From positions 1-23,775 of IMG/VR virus record IMGVR_UViG_3300025266_000044: 23,775 bases of DNA; one strand, given 5' to 3'. Position 1 is the stretch's first letter. The number at the start of each line of letters is the position of its first letter. The translations under genes were made by a program, and so were the position numbers. Under the pieces are notes generated by a model. The model made no database searches, was not told the origin of the DNA, and was given only the letters and a program-made list of their open reading frames with translations. Shown in pieces: positions 1 through 6,491 of this stretch. Origin of the DNA: a virus.

Positions 1-2
1 GT

Positions 3-74
3 AAGTTTTACCTACAGCTTAACTCGGAGGAAGTAAAAAAATTGCGTAGAGAGTCAAATGTGGCAAATAATTAA
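3..74 (+). CDS. C-terminal end of an unknown protein (truncated by window edge)
   Basis: An open frame enters from the left edge and encodes 23 residues, ending in EEVKKLRRESNVANN before a TAA stop. The charged, helix-like composition is compatible with a real protein end. The following small ORF starts inside it (17-base overlap), and a GGAGG-type ribosome binding site at 26-30 lies within it, 27 bases before that start, too far to serve it well. No function can be given from so few residues. Confidence 0.4.
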   Translation, partial: KFYLQLNSEEVKKLRRESNVANN

Positions 75-222
75 ACAATGGTGTGCGCCTACAAACGTCA
101 ACAATGACGAGGATGATTACGCAAAGTTACTTGAGTTAGATTTATATGGGGAAAATTCAAGTACCCGCGCACGGGATCACGTAGTGTATCACACACAAAC
201 AAGTACTCACCACGAACAATAA
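58..222 (+). CDS. Small acidic protein of unknown function, 54 aa
   Basis: The frame opens at an ATG and encodes 54 residues (MWQIIKQWCAPTNVNNDEDD at the start, THHEQ at the end). It fills the space between the truncated gene on the left and the VRR-NUC gene, which begins 16 bases later. The composition is acidic in the middle (NNDEDD), and one cysteine is present. No domain is recognised. It overlaps the previous gene in a different frame, as is common for coupled phage genes. Support comes only from position, orientation and lack of any other gene there; no strong ribosome binding site sits directly before the start, so it remains a candidate. Confidence 0.45.
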   Translation: MWQIIKQWCAPTNVNNDEDDYAKLLELDLYGENSSTRARDHVVYHTQTSTHHEQ

Positions 223-238
223 AAGAAAGGAACTGCAC

Positions 239-571
239 ATGGCAATGACGCCAGAAGCAAAAGTAAAGAAGAAGATTGTAGACCGCCTCAAAAAACTAGG
301 GGCGTATTATTTTTATCCTGTGACAGGAGGTTATGGTAAGAGTGGCATACCCGATATCATAGGATGTTATGAAGGTGCATTCTTTGGCATCGAGTGTAAA
401 GCAGGGACAAACAAACCTACAGCATTACAAAATAAAAATCTAAAAGATATAACTAAAGCAGGGGGTATCAGTCTTGTTATCAATGAGGATAACCTAGACG
501 ACGTATTCACATATATTGGCAAGCCGAAAGAAGAAGACACACGCCAATTAGAATTTAACTTTGGTTATTAA
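239..571 (+). CDS. VRR-NUC domain nuclease
   Basis: This 110-aa protein is a stand-alone VRR-NUC nuclease of the PD-(D/E)XK superfamily, a family that cuts structured DNA such as Holliday junctions or flaps. The expected residues are visible: an early glutamate (E6), the GIPDIIG motif with D39, the IECKAG motif with E52 and K54, and Q64 in the following helix. At about 110 aa it is typical of the phage-type, single-domain version. An AGAAAGGAA ribosome binding site lies just upstream of the ATG. The nuclease heads the replication cluster, so a role in resolving replication or recombination intermediates, or in degrading host DNA, is inferred. Its substrate cannot be read from sequence. Confidence 0.88.
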   Translation: MAMTPEAKVKKKIVDRLKKLGAYYFYPVTGGYGKSGIPDIIGCYEGAFFGIECKAGTNKPTALQNKNLKDITKAGGISLVINEDNLDDVFTYIGKPKEEDTRQLEFNFGY

Positions 572-596
572 AATAACTGGTATCAAGGAGATACAC

Positions 597-797
597 ATGA
601 ACGAAGAAGAAACGTTAACACCAACTCAACTTGCCAAGAGATGGGGCATAAGCCGAGTATGGTTTTATAAATTATTGAAGAAAGGTTACGTACCTAAACA
701 CAGGAAAACAGGTATGGGTGTAAGACCTAGAATTGTTTTTCCTATGGCAGAAATATTAGTGTTTGAAGAGAAACGTGATCAACTTGTGGGGGAATAA
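597..797 (+). CDS. AlpA/MerR-like helix-turn-helix DNA-binding protein
   Basis: The 66-aa protein has a compact N-terminal helix-turn-helix of the AlpA/excisionase/MerR type: LTPTQLAKRWGISRVWFYKL at residues 7-26, followed by a KKGYVP turn and a basic segment. The ATG at 597 is chosen because AAGGAG lies six bases upstream. An in-frame TTG at 561 would add 12 residues that overlap the nuclease gene and has no comparable ribosome binding site. Such proteins bind specific operator or origin DNA as regulators or architectural factors. No integrase is visible nearby, so a purely excisionase role is not supported. It may regulate the replication cluster or mark an origin, which is inference. Confidence 0.7.
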   Translation: MNEEETLTPTQLAKRWGISRVWFYKLLKKGYVPKHRKTGMGVRPRIVFPMAEILVFEEKRDQLVGE

Positions 798-1037
798 ATG
801 TCTCTTAATAAAATGGAAACTGCCGTGTATAACTTAATACGGAAGTACACCGATAAGTTTGGATGGGGTTTAGAGATGTCAGAAATATTAGATGTTATCG
901 GGTTTAAAGATAAACACGTTAAGACAGCCATCTCTACCTTAATTAAAAAGAAAACTATAAACAAAAAACGATTAAAATTTAAATGGAGTACTAACTCACG
1001 AGTATTCTACAATGATGCAAAGAAGGAGCAAAAATAA
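798..1037 (+). CDS. Small winged-helix-like protein of unknown function
   Basis: The ATG follows the stop of the HTH gene without any gap, with GTGGGGG as a possible ribosome binding site, so it is probably translationally coupled. The 79-aa product is strongly basic. Its pattern looks like a winged helix: a first helix (METAVYNLIRKYTD), a second (EMSEILDVIG), a recognition-like helix (KHVKTAISTLIKKK), then a strand-turn-strand rich in Lys and Arg. Winged helices bind DNA in replication initiators and regulators. No specific family is recognised and the fold is inferred from sequence pattern alone. Confidence 0.6.
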   Translation: MSLNKMETAVYNLIRKYTDKFGWGLEMSEILDVIGFKDKHVKTAISTLIKKKTINKKRLKFKWSTNSRVFYNDAKKEQK

Positions 1038-1369
1038 TGTATAGTGTAAATTTTATTAGGATTACAGAAGAGGGAGTAACTTCTTTACATGATGAATTCC
1101 CTTTGGTTCAATCACATGATTCAGTATTAAAGTTTGAGCGTGCCTCTGATGGCAAACCAATGAACGTTCAGATAGTTCCAAACGGATCAAAGTTTAACGC
1201 AGAACCTGTGTTCACACTTAGATCTACAGATCCTATGGCTAGTTCGTATGTACGACATTGGGCTGAAATGGCAGATCTTATGGGACTAGAGCCAGAAAAA
1301 GTAGTGTCAGCAAGATCTACAGCACACGCTATGGAACTTTGGTTAGAAGCTACAAACGAAAAAAGATAA
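1037..1369 (+). CDS. Phage protein of unknown function, 110 aa
   Basis: The ATG overlaps the previous stop codon by one base (TAATG) and is preceded by AAGGAG, so coupled translation is likely. The protein begins with a strand-rich segment (YSVNFIRITEEG) and ends with a helical part containing SSYVRHWAEMADLMGL and AHAMELWLEAT. I do not recognise a named domain. It has no signal peptide, membrane segment or cysteine pattern. Its place between small DNA-binding proteins and the DUF3310/polymerase pair suggests an accessory role in replication or host takeover, but this is only context. Confidence 0.6.
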   Translation: MYSVNFIRITEEGVTSLHDEFPLVQSHDSVLKFERASDGKPMNVQIVPNGSKFNAEPVFTLRSTDPMASSYVRHWAEMADLMGLEPEKVVSARSTAHAMELWLEATNEKR

Positions 1370-1374
1370 ACCCA

Positions 1375-1390
1375 TTATCCAGTCGGATAA
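1375..1390 (+). promoter_or_regulatory. Leader hairpin upstream of the DUF3310 gene
   Basis: TTATCC and GGATAA form a perfect 6-bp stem around an AGTC loop, between the stop of the preceding gene and the ribosome binding site (AGAGAGAAG) of the next. There is no run of T after it, so it is not a typical intrinsic terminator. It resembles, in stem length and loop length, the hairpin at 6056-6071. A role in mRNA processing or stability is inferred; a protein operator is the alternative. Confidence 0.45.
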
Positions 1391-1408
1391 CAGAAAGAGA
1401 GAAGTAAG

Positions 1409-1705
1409 ATGAGTGATTTAGTACACGAACGAGATCTAGAAAAAAACGTAAGTGAGATGCTTGCGGAGGATATAGCAAAATTAAAGCGGTTTAGAACTGC
1501 AATGCAACGGCAAGAGGCAGGGGCGCATTACAAACACCTATCTATACAACCGATAGAGTTTTGCCAAAAGAACCAACTTAATTATTGTGAAAGCAATGTC
1601 ATTAAGTATGTGTGTCGTCATGAGAGTAAGAATGGCGCTGAGGATATACGCAAGGCAATCCACAATTTGGAACTCTTACTTGAGCTTGAATATGGAGAAA
1701 AGTAG
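1409..1705 (+). CDS. DUF3310 family protein
   Basis: The 98-aa product carries the DUF3310 signature in its second half: HYKHLSIQPIEFCQKNQLNY at about 40-59, then NVIKYVCRHESKNG and a final EDIRKAIHNLELLLELE helix. This small domain is frequent in phages; it also occurs in T7 gp1.7, a nucleotide kinase. Whether the domain alone has kinase activity here is unknown. The N-terminal 35 residues are charged and helical. Its stop overlaps the GTG start of DNA polymerase, so the two are co-translated, which fits a nucleotide-supply or polymerase-linked job. The start has an AGAGAGAAG-type ribosome binding site preceded by a hairpin. Confidence 0.78.
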   Translation: MSDLVHERDLEKNVSEMLAEDIAKLKRFRTAMQRQEAGAHYKHLSIQPIEFCQKNQLNYCESNVIKYVCRHESKNGAEDIRKAIHNLELLLELEYGEK

Positions 1706-3534
1706 TGGACTTAATAACGTTAGACTTTGAGACCTACTACGACAAAAACTACTCACTTAAAAAACAAACGACCGAAGAGTATATAAGAAGTCCCGAGTTT
1801 GAAATAGTAGGGGTAGGGATAAAGGTCAACAACTTAGCGACAGAATGGGCAAGTGGTACACATGAAGAACTTAAAGAATATTTTGATACGTTCGATTGGG
1901 AAAACTCTATGGTGCTTGCCCATAATACTATGTTTGATGGTGCTATCCTTACTTGGTGTTTCGATATTCATCCTCGTTTATATGCTGACACTTTGTGTAT
2001 GTCTCGTGCTTTACATGGTGTGGAAGTGGGGGGAAGTCTCAAAGCGTTATCAGAACACTACGAGATCGGTATCAAAGGCACAGAAATTGTTAACGCACTC
2101 GGAAAAAGAAGAGTAGACTTCAATACAGAAGAACTGGATAGGTACGGTGATTACTGTGTTAACGATGTAGAGTTAACGTATAAACTGTTTAACATATTCT
2201 TACAGGCAGGATTTCCTAAGCAGGAGTTGCGCGTAGTAGATTTAACATTACGTATGTTTACTGACCCTGTTTTAGAGTTGGATACTAAATTACTTGAAGA
2301 ACATAAAGAAGGTATCCGAGAATACAAAGACGCCTTACTTGAGAAATCGGGTATAGATAAAAAAGATCTTATGTCTAACCCTAAGTTTGCCGAGATAATA
2401 AAAAATCTAGGCGCAATCCCCCCCACAAAAATAAGTCCTACCACAGGTAAAGAAACTTGGGCGTTCGCTAAATCCGATGAAGGATTTAAGAAACTATTAG
2501 AACATGAGAACAAGCAAGTACGTAATGCAGTAGAGGCTAGACTAGGCACAAAAAGTACGCTCGAAGAAACACGTACACAGAGGTTTATAGATATTGCAGG
2601 GCGTGGCACGTTACCTGTGCCAGTACGGTATTATGCCGCTCATACTGGACGTTGGGGAGGCGACGACAAAATCAATATACAGAACTTACCTAGCCGTGGA
2701 GCAAATGGTAAGAAGTTAAAGAATAGTATATTAGCCCCCGAAGGATACAAACTTATTGATGCGGATAGTTCACAGATCGAGGCGAGAGTGTTGGCGTGGT
2801 TTGCAGGTCAGGACGAACTGGTATCAGCGTTTGCCAATGGTGAAGATGTGTACAAACACATGGCGTCTGCTATCTATGGTATAGATGTTAGTGAGATAAC
2901 CAAAGAGCAAAGGTTTGTTGGTAAGACTACAATTCTTGGGGCAGGGTATGGCATGGGGGCAGTTAAATTCCAAGCACAGATAAGTAACTTCGGTGTTGAT
3001 ATGGAGTTAGATGAAGCCCGACGAGTAGTAAATATTTACCGAGAAACGAATTGGAAGATAAACCAATTATGGCGTGAGTGTCAAAACATGATACGTTATA
3101 TGGCTAACGGTGATACGTATCCAGTAGGAGTAGAAGGAGTGCTACAAGTAATTGGAGCTGAGAGAGCCATACAATTACCCTCAAACTTGTTACTGAAATA
3201 CCATGACCTACGCGGAGAGCAAGGTGAAAAAGGTATTGAATACAACTACAAAACTCGTATAGGACGTACACGTATATATGGTGGTAAGGTAGTCGAGAAC
3301 CTTTGCCAAGCAATCGCACGTTGTATTATTGGCGAACAAATGCTACAAATTGATAAGAAGTATCAGATAGTTTTAACCGTACACGACTCTATTGTTATAT
3401 GTGTACGCGACGAAGAAGTACCAGAGGCGCAAAGGTACATTGAAGAATGTATGCGTCAAACACCTAGATGGGCGAAGGGACTACCCATTGACTGCGAAAG
3501 CGGTATAGGTAAATCATATGGAGAATGTGAATGA
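1705..3534 (+). CDS. polA: DNA polymerase I, family A, with 3'-5' exonuclease domain
   Basis: This 609-aa replicative polymerase extends primed DNA in the host cytoplasm. An N-terminal DnaQ-like proofreading domain shows D7/E9 (LDFET), N74/D78 (AHNTMFD) and Y150/D154. The polymerase domain shows HTGRW at 313-317, motif A with D354 and E359 (ADSSQIEAR), the O-helix with R403, K407, L411 and Y415, and motif C VHDS with H560 and D561. There is no separate 5'-3' exonuclease domain, as usual for phage members. The GTG start overlaps the previous TAG by one base and has GGAGAAAA upstream. Two points are notable: leucine at the position equivalent to E. coli F762, and serine where E. coli has catalytic E883. 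The downstream nuclease overlaps its stop by four bases. Confidence 0.95.
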   Translation: MDLITLDFETYYDKNYSLKKQTTEEYIRSPEFEIVGVGIKVNNLATEWASGTHEELKEYFDTFDWENSMVLAHNTMFDGAILTWCFDIHPRLYADTLCMSRALHGVEVGGSLKALSEHYEIGIKGTEIVNALGKRRVDFNTEELDRYGDYCVNDVELTYKLFNIFLQAGFPKQELRVVDLTLRMFTDPVLELDTKLLEEHKEGIREYKDALLEKSGIDKKDLMSNPKFAEIIKNLGAIPPTKISPTTGKETWAFAKSDEGFKKLLEHENKQVRNAVEARLGTKSTLEETRTQRFIDIAGRGTLPVPVRYYAAHTGRWGGDDKINIQNLPSRGANGKKLKNSILAPEGYKLIDADSSQIEARVLAWFAGQDELVSAFANGEDVYKHMASAIYGIDVSEITKEQRFVGKTTILGAGYGMGAVKFQAQISNFGVDMELDEARRVVNIYRETNWKINQLWRECQNMIRYMANGDTYPVGVEGVLQVIGAERAIQLPSNLLLKYHDLRGEQGEKGIEYNYKTRIGRTRIYGGKVVENLCQAIARCIIGEQMLQIDKKYQIVLTVHDSIVICVRDEEVPEAQRYIEECMRQTPRWAKGLPIDCESGIGKSYGECE

Positions 3535-4199
3535 CAAAAGTAGCTCCGTGGTCTTTCAGTAAGATCAAAGCATTTGAACAATGCCCTAAACAGTTTTACC
3601 ATGAGAAGATATTAAAAGAACATCCGTTTGTTGCAACCAACGCAACTCGATATGGAACTGAATTTCATACTGCAGCAGAAGTATTCGTGCGTGATAGTAC
3701 ACCACTAGATAAACGATTTATATTTGCGTTACCTATGTTAAAATCTTTACTGGCAAAACGTGGTGAGAAAATACCAGAACAAAAGATGGGATTAACTGAG
3801 AACCTACAACCGTGTGGCTTCTTCTCAAAAGATGTATGGTTTCGTGGCATTGCCGATTTAATAATACTGGACGACGACTTAGCATGGGTGATAGACTACA
3901 AGACTGGGAAAAACGCTCGTTATGCAGATAAAGGGCAACTTGAATTAATGGCGTTGACTTTGTTCGCTCATTACCCAAAAGTAAAAAAAATAAAAGCTGG
4001 ACTATTGTTTGTTGTTAGTAAAGAGCTTATAAAAGATAAGTACACTGAGTTTGATAAAGCCGAGCTATGGAAAAAATGGTTAGGTAAATACGAACGAATG
4101 TGTTCCGCTGCCGAAACAAACACTTGGAACGCTAAACCTAGCGGACTGTGCAAGCGTTACTGCCCTGTCACTGTCTGCGTTCATAATGGGAATCACTAA
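3531..4199 (+). CDS. Cas4/RecB-like PD-(D/E)XK nuclease with a predicted Fe-S cluster
   Basis: The 222-aa protein matches the RecB/Cas4 exonuclease fold (PDDEXK_1). Visible motifs are an N-terminal SFSKIKAFEQCPKQFYHE with C18, GTEFH with H46, GIADL with D109, WVIDYKTGK with D122 and K124, and QLELMAL with Q136. Three C-terminal cysteines (C207, C211, C216) together with C18 form the pattern that in Cas4 and AddB holds a 4Fe-4S cluster. Family members act on ssDNA ends, usually 5'-3'. Its ATG overlaps the polymerase stop (ATGA), so it is coupled to polA and probably works in end processing or recombination during replication. No cas1 or cas2 gene is present, so a CRISPR adaptation role is not supported. 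Confidence 0.88.
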   Translation: MTKVAPWSFSKIKAFEQCPKQFYHEKILKEHPFVATNATRYGTEFHTAAEVFVRDSTPLDKRFIFALPMLKSLLAKRGEKIPEQKMGLTENLQPCGFFSKDVWFRGIADLIILDDDLAWVIDYKTGKNARYADKGQLELMALTLFAHYPKVKKIKAGLLFVVSKELIKDKYTEFDKAELWKKWLGKYERMCSAAETNTWNAKPSGLCKRYCPVTVCVHNGNH

Positions 4200-4471
4200 T
4201 GAGAAAAAAACAATTTAACAAACCTGTTGGTAGTAAAGAGTTTAAAGCACGTATGGAAAGACAACGCCTTAGACGTAAAGTAGATAAGACAGGTAAAGAT
4301 GCTAACAACAATGGTGTAGCTGATAAACGTGAGGGTAAAGATCTAGCACATAACAAACCTTTGTCTAAAGGAGGATCTAACAAAGATGGGTACAAAATCC
4401 AAGACAAAGCAACAAACCGCCGAGGTGGGGGAAAGTTAAGTCGAGGAAAAAGAAAAACAAAGAAAGCGTAA
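4199..4471 (+). CDS. Tiny basic protein, candidate HNH-like nuclease
   Basis: This 90-aa protein is extremely rich in Lys and Arg at both ends. Its middle resembles a compact HNH (beta-beta-alpha-metal) core: DLAHNKPLSKGGSNKDGYKI followed by KATNRRGGGK, with candidate residues H51, N61 and N73. The HxxPxSxGG pattern with later Asn residues is typical of HNH nucleases, but the zinc-holding cysteines of larger members are absent. The start overlaps the previous stop by one base. Sitting between a Cas4-like nuclease and an SNF2 helicase, it could nick or cut DNA. A basic DNA-coating protein without catalysis is the alternative. The family call is moderate; the gene itself is well supported by position. 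Confidence 0.6.
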   Translation: MRKKQFNKPVGSKEFKARMERQRLRRKVDKTGKDANNNGVADKREGKDLAHNKPLSKGGSNKDGYKIQDKATNRRGGGKLSRGKRKTKKA

Positions 4472-4491
4472 ACAATAACACGGAGAACGAC

Positions 4492-6027
4492 GTGAAGATT
4501 TTAAATGAGAGGGAACTATTGTTACGTTTACGTAATCCTGAAAAGGTTACGACTGTAATCAATAATAGTAAAAAAGTATCTGAAGATGAAGTGATTGTTA
4601 ACTGGGGCGTTGATGAAGTACACGCACTAAAACAACTTAACATAAAAGCACCTTCACCGATTGAAGGTAAATACAAATGGACTGGTCAATACAAACCCTT
4701 TGACCATCAAAAGACAACCTCAGCATTCTTAACTATGAACAAGAGAGCTTTCTGTTTCAACGAGCAGGGCACTGGCAAAACAGCATCGGCTATCTGGGCA
4801 TCAGACTTCTTAATGAAACAAGGTAAGGTGAACAGAGTTTTAGTTATATGCCCTCTTTCTATTATGGATTCAGCGTGGCGAGAAGATCTATTTACGTTTG
4901 CTATGCACCGCACTGTAGATGTAGCTTATGGAGCAAAAGAGAAACGAAAGAAGATAATTAATCAAGGGGCTGACTATGTTATAATTAATTATGACGGGGT
5001 AGAGATTGTTTTTGATGAAATAATGAAAGGTGGTTTTGATTGTATAGTTATAGATGAAGCCACACATTATAAAAATGTACAAACCAAACGATGGAAAACT
5101 CTGAGAAAGTTGTTAACAGAAGACACTTGGCTTTGGTTGATGACAGGTACACCTGCGGCACAGTCACCTCTCGATGCTTATGGTATAGCTAAACTAGTAA
5201 ACCAAGACAACGTACCTAGATTTTTTGGCTCGTGGCGAGATCAAGTTATGCATAAAGTGACACAGTTCAAATGGATACAAAAACCCACTGCCACGGACAG
5301 TGTTTTCAGAGTACTCCAACCTGCTATTAGATTTACTAAAGAAGAATGTCTAGATCTACCACCAATGGTATATGTGAAACGTGAAGTGGAACTTACAGCA
5401 CAACAAAAGAAATATTACAAAATACTAAAAAGAGAGATGATAATGCAAGCGGCAGGGGAAGAAGTCACCTCTGTGAATGCTGCGATTAAAATGAGTAAAC
5501 TCTTACAAATATCTTCTGGAGCAGTATATACAGACGATGGTGAAAGTTTAGCGTTTGATATATCAAACAGATACAAAGTTTTACGTGAAGTTATTGATGA
5601 AAGCTCAAAGAAAGTACTTGTGTTCGTACCATTCAAACACACGATTGATATCTTAACAGATAAATTACGGGCAGATAAAATTACTACTGAAGTTATTAGG
5701 GGGGATGTCCCCGCACCAAAACGCACAGATATATTTAAACGATTCCAAACTACATCAGACCCACGAGTACTTGTTATTCAACCGCAAGCTGCTGCACACG
5801 GCGTCACATTAACTGCCGCTAACACAGTTGTATGGTGGGGACCGACGAGTTCCCTAGAGATTTACGCTCAAGCTAACGCTCGTGTCCATAGGTCAGGACA
5901 AGATCATAAATGCACTATTGTACAACTACAAGGTTCCCCTGTAGAAAAGCGTGTTTACTCGTTGTTAGACAACAGAATAGACGTACACACACAGATGATA
6001 GACCTTTATAAAGAAATAGTTGACTAA
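4492..6027 (+). CDS. SNF2-family DNA helicase/translocase
   Basis: The 511-aa protein has the two RecA-like lobes of an SNF2-type superfamily 2 ATPase, which moves on duplex DNA or remodels branched structures. Motifs in order: F70DHQKT (Q-like motif), Walker A NEQGTGKTAS at 90-99, VLVICP (Ia), IVIDEAT at 185-191 (DEAx box), LMTGTP (III), then in lobe 2 KVLVFVPF, the HGVTLTAANTVVWW motif, and QANARVHRSGQ (VI). A GTG start is chosen because GGAG lies six bases upstream. The short linker between lobes is typical of phage versions. Together with VRR-NUC and Cas4-like nucleases it probably acts on forks or recombination intermediates. The stop codon overlaps the -35 element of a promoter for the next gene. 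Confidence 0.93.
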   Translation: MKILNERELLLRLRNPEKVTTVINNSKKVSEDEVIVNWGVDEVHALKQLNIKAPSPIEGKYKWTGQYKPFDHQKTTSAFLTMNKRAFCFNEQGTGKTASAIWASDFLMKQGKVNRVLVICPLSIMDSAWREDLFTFAMHRTVDVAYGAKEKRKKIINQGADYVIINYDGVEIVFDEIMKGGFDCIVIDEATHYKNVQTKRWKTLRKLLTEDTWLWLMTGTPAAQSPLDAYGIAKLVNQDNVPRFFGSWRDQVMHKVTQFKWIQKPTATDSVFRVLQPAIRFTKEECLDLPPMVYVKREVELTAQQKKYYKILKREMIMQAAGEEVTSVNAAIKMSKLLQISSGAVYTDDGESLAFDISNRYKVLREVIDESSKKVLVFVPFKHTIDILTDKLRADKITTEVIRGDVPAPKRTDIFKRFQTTSDPRVLVIQPQAAAHGVTLTAANTVVWWGPTSSLEIYAQANARVHRSGQDHKCTIVQLQGSPVEKRVYSLLDNRIDVHTQMIDLYKEIVD

Positions 6028-6048
6028 TCAAAAAAACTATACTATAAG
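6020..6048 (+). promoter_or_regulatory. Predicted sigma70-type promoter
   Basis: TTGACT at 6020-6025 and TATAAG at 6043-6048 each match the bacterial sigma70 consensus at five of six bases and are separated by exactly 17 bases containing an A7 run. The -35 overlaps the end of the SNF2 gene. Transcription would start near 6055, directly before a hairpin, and would drive the block from 6093 onward. This is the best promoter-like sequence noticed in the plus cluster. Confidence 0.6.
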
Positions 6049-6055
6049 TAACATC

Positions 6056-6071
6056 CCAACAGCTTTGTTGG
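6056..6071 (+). promoter_or_regulatory. 5' leader hairpin after the promoter
   Basis: CCAACA and TGTTGG form a perfect 6-bp stem with a GCTT loop, eight bases after the -10 element, and are followed by AGGAGA and the ATG at 6093. If the promoter is real, the hairpin would lie at or next to the mRNA 5' end, a position where stems protect transcripts from 5'-dependent decay. No T run follows, so termination is unlikely. Confidence 0.5.
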
Positions 6072-6092
6072 TGCAAACTACAGGAGAACATA

Positions 6093-6491
6093 ATGAGTGA
6101 AAATGAAGGGCTCGCCAAAAAACTAACGCGCGTATATATAAAAATCCGTGATGAACGGGTTAAACTTGCGTCTGATTATAACAAACAACATGGAGATCTT
6201 ACTGAGCAATTAGATAAGATCAAACACGCACTACTTGAATACTGTAAAGAGCAGGGTATCGACAGTGTAAAAACATCTGAAGGATTATTCTATCGTTCAG
6301 TCAAACAACGTTATTGGACTAGTGACTGGGAATCCATGCACAAATTCATACTTGAACACGAAGTACCTGAGTTCATGGAAAAACGTCTAAATCAAACGAA
6401 CGTGAAAGCTTTCTTAGAAGAAAACCCCGATCTCGCGCCTCAAGGGCTAAACGTAAATTCAGAATATATAATATCAGTAAGGAAAAAATAA
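6093..6491 (+). CDS. Phage protein of unknown function, helical
   Basis: The 132-aa product begins with about 50 residues of charged helix (LTRVYIKIRDERVKLASDYN and on) likely to form a coiled coil. It is followed by GLFYRSVKQRYWTSDWESMH, a helical EHEVPEFMEKRLNQ part, a proline-containing turn (PDLAPQGLN) and a final strand (YIISVRKK). The layout recalls Gam-like phage proteins that bind DNA ends, but this similarity is of form only and I do not assign it. A strong AGGAGA site precedes the ATG. It is first in the block behind the predicted promoter and is coupled to the next HTH gene by a one-base overlap, so it probably acts with the replication proteins. Confidence 0.65.
   Translation: MSENEGLAKKLTRVYIKIRDERVKLASDYNKQHGDLTEQLDKIKHALLEYCKEQGIDSVKTSEGLFYRSVKQRYWTSDWESMHKFILEHEVPEFMEKRLNQTNVKAFLEENPDLAPQGLNVNSEYIISVRKK

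Noticed and set aside
561-596. Upstream TTG start for the first HTH gene
   Set aside because: It would overlap the nuclease gene and lacks a ribosome binding site, while ATG 597 has AAGGAG at the right distance.
1339-1370. Possible promoter (TTGGTT ... GATAAA) before the hairpin at 1375
   Set aside because: The boxes match poorly and the spacing is about 20 bases, so it is not supported beyond chance in AT-rich DNA.
1853-2116. 87-codon plus-strand frame inside the polymerase gene with hydrophobic stretches
   Set aside because: It is an out-of-frame reading of the exonuclease domain; its membrane-like look comes from codon shift and it has no ribosome binding site.
2151-2609. 152-codon minus-strand frame inside the DNA polymerase gene
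   Set aside because: It lies fully within a polymerase region needed for the protein, on the opposite strand, with Ser/Leu-rich shadow composition and no neighbours on that strand.
3531-4199. Cas4-like gene considered as a CRISPR-Cas component
   Set aside because: No cas1, cas2, effector or repeat array is present, and the gene is coupled to polA. It fits a phage recombination nuclease.
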